Origin: Pseudophaeomoniella oleicola
Lineage: Eukaryota > Ascomycota > Eurotiomycetes > Phaeomoniellales > Phaeomoniellaceae
Length of the DNA stretch: 64,000 nucleotides
Direction of reading: 5' to 3'
Assembly: GCA_003868215.1 (NCBI GenBank)
Contig: QWDQ01000030.1
Coordinates: 186,001 to 250,000, forward strand
The notes under the pieces are model-generated. The model was given only the letters and a program-made list of their open reading frames with translations, did no database searches and was not told where the DNA came from. Every line of letters begins with the position of its first letter. The stretch's first letter is position 1. The position numbers and the translations under genes were made by a program. This document shows positions 41,303-51,185 of the stretch, in pieces.

Positions 41303-43477
41303 TCAATGGGAATTGTCGCTCTGCGCTTCAGGGGTTTCAAACTCCACCAATGCGGTCCCCGCAGAACAGATATCTCCAGCACTGTGAACAATTCGCTTTA
41401 CGATGCCAGCACTAGGGCTCCGAATCACCGTTTCCATCTTCATACTCTCAATCACGATCAATAGTTGATCCTTCTTCACCTGATCGCCGGCCTTGATGTC
41501 CACTCGTAGGATTTTGCATGGCATCGGCGCAAGCACACTGTTCTTTTCCTCTTTTGTACCCAGAGCCTTGCTAAGCCATTTCGGTGCAGGTGCTTGGAGT
41601 CGGTAGTGTCTACCACGAGCAAACAGGGCGATTGCATCAGCCAGCCCCATTGGGTCAGATGGGAAGATTACGGTGCTTGACAATCTCGTGTGAGGAAAGT
41701 ATGTCACAACCCGATGTTCGCCGTGATCGTACTCGGTCTTTGCGATGAGGCCTTCTGAGGGATCGCCGCCAACCTTTGCACAGAAGGTGCCAGGGCTCAT
41801 TTGGTAGATCTCAACGGTATGGATTATTTGTTCGCCATCGCAGTCCGCATCGATGAAACTGAATCGTCGAGGTTGGGGACCTTGATCGACATCGGGCCAC
41901 ACGTCTGAAGCTAAGGGTGCTGGGCAACTTGTGAAAGTAGGTTCTGCGGCTCTGAGGTAAGATGCTATTGCGGCCTGGATTAAGATCTCATCTTCTATGC
42001 CTTTACTCTCGAACAGTTCTCCGTGCTTCTCGATATATCCAGTCTCGACCTGACCTGCAGTGAAATCTGGAGAGTGGCAGATGCGCTTAAGAAATTCGAT
42101 ATTTGTAGACGGACCAGCAATTTCGTACTGCTCTAATGCCATTGCCAGGCTGCGGACGGCCTCTCTTCTAGATTCTCCACGAACAATCAACTTAGAGATC
42201 ATCGGATCATAGTGCGCCGAGACTTCATCCCCTTCTACAAAGCCACAGTCGATGCGTACATCCGGGGTTTGCCTTGGGAGTCTGACATGTCGAAGTATAC
42301 CAGTGTCAGGAATGAAACCTTTCCTGGGATCTTCGGCGTATATTCGGGCTTCGATTGCACTGCCGCGTTTCACAATTTCCTCTGCCACCTCTTCCTGCGT
42401 CAAAGGCAGTGGTTTTCCTTCTGCAACTGAAATCTGCCAGTGGACCAGATCCTGTCCCGTCACCATCTCGGTCACGGGATGTTCAACCTGCAAACGAGTA
42501 TTCATCTCCATGAAGAAAAACTCACCAGTATCATTGTCGAAGATGAACTCCACTGTCCCAGCACCCTCATATCCCACTGCCAAGGCAGATGCGCAAGCTT
42601 TCTCCCATATCTGCTTTCGCACAGACTCGTCAAGATTCGGGGCCGGGCTTTCCTCCAATATCTTCTGATGGCGTCTCTGTATGCTACAATCCCGCTCCCC
42701 AAGAGCAACGCAATTTCCATGTTTGTCTGCGAAAATCTGAACTTCAATATGTCTCGGAGTGGTGATATATTTCTCCACCAGCACTTCGTCATTAGCGAAG
42801 GAATTCCGCGCCTCTGATCTGGCTGACTCTAACTTCTCCTTGAATTCTGATTCGGACTGGACAACTCTCATTCCTTTTCCTCCTCCCCCTCTTACTGCTT
42901 TGATGAGGAGTGGGTAGCCAATTGAAAGAGCTTCCTTTGCTAGTGTTTGCGGATCCTGATCCTCCCCATGGTATCCAGGCACACAAGGTACACCAGCTCT
43001 GGTCATAATCTCCTTCGACTTTGCTTTGTCACCCATATCCTCGATCGCCTTCCAAGGTGGCCCAATGAAGATGATTCCCCTGTCTGTACACTGTCGGGCG
43101 AAAGCCGCATTTTCAGACAGGAAGCCATAACCAGGATGTATGGCCTGACACCCTTGGTTACATGCTATATCAATGATCTTTGCTCCGTCAAGATAGGCAT
43201 TAGTTCCGCTCAGATTGAACGAGAAGGGTGAAGACAATGCATGCTGTGACGAAGCATCTGGATCAGTATATACCGTTGTCGTTCTGATGCCGTGCTTGGC
43301 GGCCGTTCGATTCACGCGCAGCGCTATTTCTCCTCTATTTGCAATCAAGATAGAATCCAACGTGGTAGAGCTTGTTAGGTCTCTGGGAGTAGCGCTAGAA
43401 TGGCCGCGACGTTGACCAGCGACGACGATTGACTGACGGGCGAAACGACGAGTTATGTTCCCCGCCGTCCGGGGCAT
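41303..43477 (-). CDS. mccA: 3-methylcrotonyl-CoA carboxylase alpha (biotin) subunit, mitochondrial (724 aa)
   Basis: Biotin carboxylase plus biotin-carrier subunit of MCC. ATG 43477 starts an Arg-rich presequence (MPRTAGNITRRFARQSIVV). The biotin carboxylase part covers about residues 38-490: ILIANRGEIALRVNRTA, the ATP-grasp Gly-rich loop IKAVRGGGGKGMRVV, EVQIFADKHGNCVALGERDCSIQRRHQKI, FFMEMNTRLQVEHPVTEM with metal-binding Glu/Asn, and the ARIYAEDP segment. A linker (about 500-640) leads to the biotinyl domain, with IVIESMKMETVIRSP carrying the biotinylated Lys680. The length fits MCC alpha. It is a single exon. With the mccB product it forms the carboxylase that acts directly after isovaleryl-CoA dehydrogenase. 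Confidence 0.96.
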   Translation of the reverse strand: MPRTAGNITRRFARQSIVVAGQRRGHSSATPRDLTSSTTLDSILIANRGEIALRVNRTAAKHGIRTTTVYTDPDASSQHALSSPFSFNLSGTNAYLDGAKIIDIACNQGCQAIHPGYGFLSENAAFARQCTDRGIIFIGPPWKAIEDMGDKAKSKEIMTRAGVPCVPGYHGEDQDPQTLAKEALSIGYPLLIKAVRGGGGKGMRVVQSESEFKEKLESARSEARNSFANDEVLVEKYITTPRHIEVQIFADKHGNCVALGERDCSIQRRHQKILEESPAPNLDESVRKQIWEKACASALAVGYEGAGTVEFIFDNDTGEFFFMEMNTRLQVEHPVTEMVTGQDLVHWQISVAEGKPLPLTQEEVAEEIVKRGSAIEARIYAEDPRKGFIPDTGILRHVRLPRQTPDVRIDCGFVEGDEVSAHYDPMISKLIVRGESRREAVRSLAMALEQYEIAGPSTNIEFLKRICHSPDFTAGQVETGYIEKHGELFESKGIEDEILIQAAIASYLRAAEPTFTSCPAPLASDVWPDVDQGPQPRRFSFIDADCDGEQIIHTVEIYQMSPGTFCAKVGGDPSEGLIAKTEYDHGEHRVVTYFPHTRLSSTVIFPSDPMGLADAIALFARGRHYRLQAPAPKWLSKALGTKEEKNSVLAPMPCKILRVDIKAGDQVKKDQLLIVIESMKMETVIRSPSAGIVKRIVHSAGDICSAGTALVEFETPEAQSDNSH

Positions 43478-44459
43478 GATGAAGCATCTATAATAGCGAT
43501 AAGTCCGACTCAGCCTTGATCAGACAGTAGTAAGAACGACGTTGAAGTTGTAATTCGCCAAGAAGAAGAGCGATAGATGCTGGGGTGATCATCACCGGTT
43601 ATCTGGTCAACGGTACCGACATGCATACATGCCTTTGTTCCCTATGGTATTCTCCCGTGAATAAGCGGGCAAGCAGCACGCGGGGTGTGCCTAATACCCT
43701 GCCGTAGTATGGGGGATGGGGGATCGGATACTTCCACTGGAGAATCGGGCGGGGAAATCCCCGACTCGGAGCTACTACATAGTATGTACTGTAGATCTGT
43801 GTTGTTTCCGACCTCATCTGACTTCCACTATGTAGTACAAGAAGTATATACAGATCTATCCTTCTCCGAGATCAGACTTGCAACCTCGTGCAAAAAGGAT
43901 CCTTTTAGGCTGCAACATCTCTCTCTCGCCTGCTGTGTGTCAGAAACGGGGGGCAAAAAGAAGGCCGCTGCCGAAATCGAGCCATTCGCCACACTTTTCT
44001 TTTCACATGCAAAGCCTTTTCATTTTTATCGTGAGTGAGTCACATGAGACCGTTCAGGCGGTCTGGATGAGTAACATGTCAGGAAGTTGTACGACTCAAG
44101 TGCATCCAATGGGCTGATGAGGTGAAGGGACAGACTTTGGAAGCGAACTTTTCCTTTCTTTTCTTTTTGGTACATATACATCACCATCAACTGTGGTGTT
44201 CATTTATTGTTCGATCTATTGCGTTCTTTTATAATCTCCATGCTGCGTTGAAAAGAGGGAGTAGAAGCTTGCTATCAGTTGCTGCCTTGCCTTGATGATT
44301 TCATCTCCAGTTGGTCTGACTTGATATCAACGCAATACATCGCTTTTGCTGCTAAACTTGGATTATTTTGAGCGTTCTGCTTTGATACTATCGTGGTCAG
44401 TACTGTGATCAGGTGGCTGTTAGTCAACACAGCTCCTCTTTCCTCCTGCCGATTACACA
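43478..44459. other. Divergent intergenic region upstream of mccA
   Basis: Should contain the mccA promoter and that of the acidic unknown protein. It carries an inverted repeat with arms TACTACATAGT (43773-43783) and ACTATGTAGTA (43827-43837), a diverged relative of the dispersed palindrome. A T-rich run lies at 44154-44170. No gene was found. Confidence 0.6.
43773..43837. repeat. Inverted repeat with 11-bp arms
   Basis: Arms TACTACATAGT (43773-43783) and ACTATGTAGTA (43827-43837) are exact reverse complements separated by 43 bp. The arm sequence differs by one base from half of the dispersed 12-bp palindrome. Confidence 0.75.
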
Positions 44460-45338
44460 ATGTCTGATGATGGGTACGCTGGGGACTATTACTACGACTC
44501 TGACGATGGGGACTGGATGGATCCATACTATTGGTGGTACGATGAAGAGCCTACCTACGTGGTAAGTATCAGGCATACGTGGCTTTGTGCTTTTTCCTAA
44601 TAGAGGGGCAATCTGCAGGATGATTTGCAAACATACACATCTCATGATCCAGGGTTTGACGATATCTCCGGATACAAACAACTTACCTGGGACTTTTGGA
44701 GTGATTGGGAATCCGATGCTGATGAATTCCATGATGAGCGGCCTATACAAGAAATGTTGGGTCATGGCAAAGAAGAAAGCTCTACTAAGGACAAGGCGAC
44801 GACTGGGGAGCCTCTCACGCTGACACTACCCTCTAAATCCAGAGAAGTCACTCATCGCCGTCAACGGCCCCGTCGTACCACATTCACACGCGGCACGGTA
44901 TACAAAGCTCCTCAAGACTTACATGACGTCAATTACAAGGCAAAGAACCTCAGATACCAGCCAGGCCAAGGGAAAAAACTGTCCTTCTTGACAGATTGGA
45001 GAGAATTATTTCGAGATTCTCAACCAGATAGCGATAAGCGGCGTGAAGAGATCTACAATCAAAGTCTTGAACAAGGAGATGCTTCAGCAATGCCTAGCGA
45101 TCGAATTTCGGATCCACCAGAGACCGAGATAGTCGAAGGTACGAATGCCATTAAGACAATCGAAGCGCCGACAGATCCTTCACTTGAGAGATTGCGACTA
45201 GAAGAATCTACCTTGAACAAACCAAGATCTGATTTCGAAGTGAGTTTGAACACAATAAACGTCCCCAGCAGTACTCCATTGACCAAAAGTGGAAGAACCA
45301 TTCCTAACATCATCATAACTACTTCCAGGAGCCAATAA
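44460..45338 (+). CDS. Unknown acidic-to-basic disordered protein (273 aa)
   Basis: Exons are 44460-44561 and 44619-45338; the 57-bp intron (GTAAGT...CTGCAG, phase 0) joins EEPTYV to DDLQTYTSHDPGFDD. The first 75 residues are very acidic and aromatic (DYYYDSDDGDWMDPYYWW, LTWDFWSDWESDADEFHDE). A basic central part follows (HRRQRPRRTTFTRGTVYK) and then a polar tail ending in NIIITTSRSQ. No signal peptide, membrane helix or catalytic motif is visible. I do not recognise the family; a short conserved block KLSFLTDWRELFRDSQ may be functional. The acidic/aromatic start resembles a transactivation or histone-binding segment, but this is speculation. Confidence 0.65.
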
Positions 45339-46288
45339 ACTTGGACCCTTATACACAAGAACACGATCGCAATTCATCGAAGGGGCTGGTGATTACCTGA
45401 TAGGGAGCAAACTCATGTTGCAGCAGAGCTGATCTCAAACGGCCATAGAGGTGACTGGTGTATAGTAGAGTAGGTGAAAGAAAACAAGCTACCTAAGCAG
45501 GAGAACAGTCCATCTATTTCTGAAATCTTTAGCAAGCGTCCACAAGCTATATAAAAAATGACAAGAGCCGTTTCCGTACTTTTGTTCTCTTCTATCTCTG
45601 TCCCTTGATATTCTCCCATCTCTATCGTCCTCCCTTAGACCAGCAGAACCCAAGTATCAGCATCCCAACTACCTATTCCTATTCAATCAGACCAGTCTGT
45701 CCTACAAATCTTCCCCTCGGGACACGGACAGAAAGAACGCGTAGAAAGAGGAAGGAGTGCAGTGAAAAGGACGACTGGGATGATGATGAAACATGTCCTT
45801 TACAGAGGGTAGATACACCTACCTACCTACCTAGGTATCTATGGTCTGTTTACTCGGCGTTCTAAAAGAGTACTATCCCTGTACTCCATCACGATTTGGA
45901 TGTTGAGAGCCTTGGAGCAAGGCCACCCTAATAGATCCAAGGATACATACATACACCATACCGAAATCCACGGCCTTGCCATGGATGAAAGATGGACCAA
46001 TCGGCCATGTACCTAGGTATGGTACCGTAAGTGATGCCTCGTTTACAAAATCCATACAGTACCTGCCTCGTTCACCAGTAAAAGGGCCAAGACGACCCCG
46101 CCATCCCTCAGCCTTGCCAGCACAACGCATTGCAACCCAACACTGCCTCGAACACTGCCTCACTTCCATATCTTTTCTCTTCTACAAATTCCCTCTTCGC
46201 AAACTTCTTTCTTGATTTGTGCTATATCTTCGTCTCGCGAAACTCTTTCTCCATCACAAAGTAGCTGGGGCCCTTTTGCAGTGGCATC
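45339..46288. other. Intergenic region upstream of the HET gene
   Basis: Contains two TACCTAGGTA palindromes (45828-45837 and 46010-46019), the first within ACCTACCTACCTACCTAGG. No gene was recognised. Confidence 0.55.
45828..46019. repeat. Two TACCTAGGTA palindromes 182 bp apart
   Basis: Perfect 10-bp palindromes at 45828-45837 and 46010-46019 in the upstream region of the HET-domain gene. Confidence 0.8.
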
Positions 46289-48405
46289 ATGGAAGCTGCC
46301 GACACTGACGCTGTTGCTGCTGCTGAGAGACTCTGCGACTTTTGTCATGGTCTGATGAGAGCTTTGGTGAACTGGCGGAATGATGAATGTTGGAAACGTT
46401 TTGGGGATTCGCTGTTCCATCGGGTGGAGCCTGGTACATCGCAGATATTCATGCAAAGAAATATGTGCGTATTTTGCAACCTGACCTTTACAAATGTTGT
46501 AACGTTTCATGAAGATATCCAAAGCCTTAAGGAGAGAAGCTTGTCTATCATCGGAGTAAGCGTACAGTTGGATGCCAACCAAGACATATCAAAGCTTTAT
46601 TACTATCTTCCCATAGGGAATGGCGTAAAGGGTTGTCTTGCTGTATGGGCGGAACGAGGCAAGAACACTGTTTTTCTCTCTCATATTATCATCGAAGCTG
46701 ATTGATACAAGGTGCCTTGGCGGCAAGGTCCGGAAGCATATGTAGTCTACCTCCTGTGCCTGGAGACCACTCCAAGGAAGCTTTTGATTTAATGCACACT
46801 TGGCTTGATGACTGCCTTGTCAATCATGAGGAGTGCAGGCAGACAATCTCCGGAAAAGAGATAGATGAAAGCCACGAACCAGAGCTTCCAAGGCGAGCGC
46901 TGTTCATTACGAAAGGTGTCGATAATACTCCGCATGTTGCACTCAAAGAGGCTGAGGGACAACGTGGAAGATATTGTGCTCTGAGCCATTGCTGGGGTCC
47001 TCCAGATAAAATACCTCTACGAACCTTACAGGAGAATTACGACAAACACATTCAACAAATCCCGTTCAATGCCCTCCCGAAGACATTTCGTGATGCGGTG
47101 ATTGTGACACAAAATCTTGGTCTGCAGTATCTATGGATCGACTCTCTCTGTATTGTGCAGGATGACGAAGAAGAGTGGGAGCAGGAATGTCAGCAAATGG
47201 GCTTGATATACGAAAGGGCCCATTTGGTAATCGCTGCCTCTGGTGCCTCAGACTCTACTCAAGGATGTTTCTTGACGCAACGCTCAACGTGCGCTCCAAT
47301 AGCCCTATCACTGCAGCAGGTAGACGGTACAAAGCATGGCACCATGTATGTCTCTAGATTACCCTCAAATGACTGTCAACCCCAAGACGGACCTTTGTAT
47401 TACAGAGGCTGGGCTTTGCAAGAATGGTGTCTCGCGCGCAGAATGCTACATTTCACTAAAGGAGGATTACGCTGGAAATGCAGGGCAACTCAGCAGGATG
47501 ATAGAAGATGTCTGACTAACGAGGGACAGGACTATTCTTGGGGTTCGATACTTGAGAGGTATTCTGCCTGTGCATTAACAAAAGGTAGTGACCGATTGGC
47601 TGCAATTCAGGGTATTGCAAACGAGATGGGAAATCCCAGGAAAGATCGCTATCATCAAGGGATCTGGATTGGAGATCTTCCAGGCTGCCTCTTGTGGATG
47701 ATGCGTGGTCCTTTGATGGCATGTGGCTTACTTCATGTACCCTCGTGGAATTGGCCTTCCAAAGAGGGCGAGAAGAAATTCTGGACGAAAGAAGGCTCAA
47801 ATGTGGAAAATACGACAACTGAACGTGTGCGTATCAACAATACTGGTGCATTAGAAGTGCGGGGTTACATAAAAGAATGTCGGATCAGTGGACAAGAGTA
47901 CATTGCCTGCCCATTTGTCACTCCAAAACTACGGTTTCTTTATCCCACTGAAGACAGACTGGTATACTTCAGAGACAGATCCGTGGTTTACATGGAAAGC
48001 AACGACTTAGGTAAGCGACAAATTATCGGTCTTGCCGCCTTTGATGCTGAAGAGGATGAAGTCGCGAATGAGGATATCTACTGCTTGTTCATCTGGAAGT
48101 CTGACAGAGACCACTCTGACCCTTCGTACTGTAAAAGATGTAAAGACCGAGAAAATGGGGATGCAGGTTATCTATGTTCGCAAGAGAGGGAGGCATCGAG
48201 AATGTCTAGCTGTCAATGCATAGGGCATGAGTGCCACCATAAGTATGCCCACGGCAGTAGTAGATCACGGCTCGTCTTGCTGCTACGAAACATACCCACC
48301 GAACACGACAAAAGACACTTCAAACGCATTGGCATGGGAATCATCTTTTCTGACAGGTGGACCGACGAGGCGATGTTGCAACTTGATGACATTGTCATTG
48401 ACTAG
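46289..48405 (+). pseudogene. HET-domain (heterokaryon incompatibility) gene, reading frame interrupted near 46701
   Basis: HET proteins trigger programmed cell death on non-self recognition or act in fungal innate immunity. From ATG 46289 the frame encodes LCDFCHGLMRALVNW and MCVFCNLTFTNV, the Cys-pair region typical of HET N-termini, then ends in TGA at 46703-46705. From 46702 the next frame continues as IQGALAARSGSICSLPPVPG, then the HET core YCALSHCWGPPD, LQYLWIDSLCIVQDDEEEWEQE and RGWALQEWCLARRMLHF, to a stop at 48405. One missing base at GAAGCTGATTGATACAAGG would explain the break (EAD-LIQGALAARSG). Weak introns could also bridge it, for example a donor at G|GTTGTC with acceptor ACAAG at 46711. 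The gene may be intact, frameshifted or misassembled. The C-terminal half contains a possible Cys/His cluster (CKRCKDRE, CQCIGHECHHK). Confidence 0.7.
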
Positions 48406-49345
48406 GAGAGGACTGTATGTATTTCGGGCATGGAATGAGGTCAATTGGATAGGGAGGATTTTGTCAGACTCACGTAACGACCGAATGGGAATATCTCTAT
48501 GTCAATTTCCATCATAAACCAACTTACGAAACTCCTTTTCTAAGGTACATTAGCTAGATAAGTATTGAAATCAAAACAACCCTATGGTGCCGATTTGGAA
48601 ATCCGCACTTTGCGTATGAATCTGATATGATACGCTGGGATGGGATGAGACGAGATGAGATGAGATACGACCTCAAAGCAATCGATTCAAAGGGAGGGAA
48701 GGAGGGAGATAGAGGACAGGATTATCCATTCGACGAGTGTGAGTTGAAACACCACCTGGGTGTCGATTCAATATTCGGCATCTAGGGTCTGGATTGATTG
48801 TGGTGTGAGCAAGAAAAATAAGACATGATTCTTTGAGTCATGATTCAGAAAAGCGAGACAAGAAGAATTAGGTATCCATCTGATGTGTAGAGCATATAGA
48901 CATGGAAATTGAAACACCACCTGGGTGTCGATTCGGAAGTAGTTGCCGTGTTGAGGTATCATGTTCTTTTCATTTCCCTCCAGAAAAAAAAAAATCATCC
49001 AGCTGTTGTTTAGGAGAAGAAGAAGGGTAGGTAGTTGGGTGAAGTGAACGAGATATGGTTGGCAGGGCTATCTCTTAAGTTTTGAGAAGTTTATGGGAAT
49101 TGTTTTGGGTGGGTGGTGGATGGTGGATTGAACTGTGAAGAAATTGAAAGAAAGCTAAGATATTGATGGTGAGAAAAGGGGTTGGAAAAGGAAGAGGAAA
49201 GGTGTAAGAGTCATGTCAAGATAAGTCGAGAATACTGGAAAGAGCCACATTTGAAACAGCCTGGTATCTCTTTCTTGGGACTGTATGAGAACAATCGCCT
49301 GCCTACCCTGCTCTAACATGGAGGCTTTCTTCTTCCTCCACCCTC
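48406..49345. other. Convergent intergenic region with a 26-bp direct repeat
   Basis: Contains the 3' ends of the HET gene (+) and the HHE gene (-). It has GAGATGAGATGAGATAC-type purine repeats near 48653, an A-run near 48985 and two exact copies of a 26-bp sequence. No gene was found. Confidence 0.6.
48744..48934. repeat. Pair of 26-bp direct repeats
   Basis: Identical 26-bp units at 48744-48769 and 48909-48934, 165 bp apart, with core ACACCACCTGGGTGTCG, which itself contains the near-palindrome CACCACCTGGGTG. The flanks diverge, so the unit is short and discrete. Confidence 0.85.
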
Positions 49346-50252
49346 TCACTCGCTAAAAGGCAAGTCCCGAGGCTGCCCGTATCGGCAAGGGCTGAATCTC
49401 CACGCACCACCATACTTTCGCGCAAACACCCATTCGACGAGATAGGGGACGAAGAAGGGGATCGGAGGCCAGCTGGTGTGCAACTTGTTCTCGTGGGTGG
49501 CGTCGTGGGCGCCGAGAATGAGGGGGTAGTCTGTGTCCTGGTTTGAGGTAGGAGTTTTAGTGAGTCTGATAGAGGTCTTGAAGAGGGGGGTTGCAAGGTA
49601 TTGACGCTCGGGAAAAAGAAGAGGGATGCTGGAAGCAAGGAAGGAAGGAAATGACAATGCTTACTTTGCTAGCAACCTTGACCTGCACTGTGTCCCAATA
49701 ATTCATGCATTTATTCGTGATCACTCCATCGGGATCTCCCTTCTGCTTCAAGTCCACGAGGGTCTCGATTTCAGAGTGCATGTGCTCGGCCAACGGATCG
49801 CCGAACTTTCGAAGGGCCTGCTCCATTTTCAGGGGGTCATAGGTTCCCGGGTCACGCTTGACTTGTTCGCAATAGGTCTGGAACTCATCATGTCCCTCTT
49901 CAAATGCACGATGTTGCTCGATGTTTGCGTCCATGCATCCTGGTAAATTCAGTGCCTTTTCCAGTGGGGTAAAGAACAATTTCTCCTCGTTTACGTGATG
50001 ATGGTGGACAGTTTCGCTCAGGCAGAGACCATATTGCGCGTAGTCCGAAACATCAGTTGGAGTGCCGCGAGCAGCGATGGGGTGGCACTGGAGCATGAGA
50101 CTGTTCAGGCTGCGGATGAAGCAATTATGGACAAGGGCCATTGTATCGGCCGCTGAAAGCGTAGGATCGGGTTTAGTCAGGAAGCCGGTACGGTGAGATG
50201 GAGTCTCGATGATGGGATAGGGCCCTGCCACCCAAGGTCCTTTCAGAGACAT
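49346..50252 (-). CDS. Hemerythrin-like (HHE) domain protein (259 aa)
   Basis: Predicted cytosolic helical-bundle protein of the HHE cation-binding family, which can hold a non-haem di-iron site. Exons on the minus strand are 50252-49665 and 49537-49346; the 127-bp intron (GTAAGC...ACCAG, phase 0) joins VASK to DTDYPLILGAHDATHEN. Candidate ligands are His of MALVHNCFIRSLN, HHHHVNEEKLFF, EQHRAFEEGHDEF and LAEHMHSEIETL, the usual His/Glu spacing of the family. The C-terminal exon WPPIPFFVPYLVEWVFARKYGGAWRFSPC is hydrophobic/aromatic. The physiological role (oxygen, iron or redox sensing) is unknown. The start was chosen at ATG 50252 (MSLKGPW); upstream frame lacks a plausible ATG. Confidence 0.85.
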
Positions 50253-51185
50253 GGTGACAGCTGTGGTGGTGTATGTAAAAGGCTGAAAGGTAGGAATGAG
50301 ATAGAAAGATGAATATGATAGAAAAGATGGATGAGGTGACGAGAAATCCAAACAGATGTCGCAGCAGAGAAAGGGATGAAAAGAAGCTGGGGGACAGTCA
50401 TCAAGAGGAGAACACTCAAGACACATATAAACCTATCTCCTCACCGTGTAGGACATCCTCAGACAAGACAAGGCGACCCAGGCTGAGTGGCTTCGTTCTC
50501 ACTCAACCCAAGAAATAAGGCCAGCAGTCTTCATCGCTGTATTCTTTCAGCTACCTCAGACCCCAACGCCACGATCCTTGGCCAAGTCCTGGATATGTCT
50601 TGGCTGTAGGTGAGAACACCAAAACCAGACCGAATGATTGGCTATACATTGAGATAGCAGTGAGAAGTCGACCTGATACAGCGTGCAGTGACCTCGTTGC
50701 ACTTTGCGCCTTGCATCACGAAGCCAACGAGTATGTATTAAGCATCAAGATCCTTCTTGTATGAGGTCGCTATAGGTTCGGCAGAGAGACACGTTGTCAG
50801 CACTAGACCGTAAGCTGGACTTTTGATAATACATCGAGCCGCTTCTTGGATGGCCTAATGTCTTGGCATCTCTCCTTTCTCCTTTCCCCGGATTTTACTT
50901 GGCACCGCCGCTTTTATGCTTCGTGCTATCCATCATGTCGCTCTCCATCTTGCTTCATCGATCGGAACATCTAAGGAAAGCTTACATCGAAGCTTGAACG
51001 TGGGAGACTATTATCAGGCATCATGTGAAAGGTTGCAATCATATTTGGCCTTTATGGCTCGGGACTAATGGCAACCGTCAAAGGTCTATTACCCGCCGCG
51101 ACCTGCGCAAGAGATATAATAACTTCGAGACTCGCTCGCTTCTATTCTGAGAGATGGCTAAGGATTTCTATTGCAACCCGCAAGC
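50253..51185. other. Divergent intergenic region
   Basis: Between the HHE gene (-) and the F-box gene (+); should contain both promoters. No repeat or RNA gene was recognised. Confidence 0.55.
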
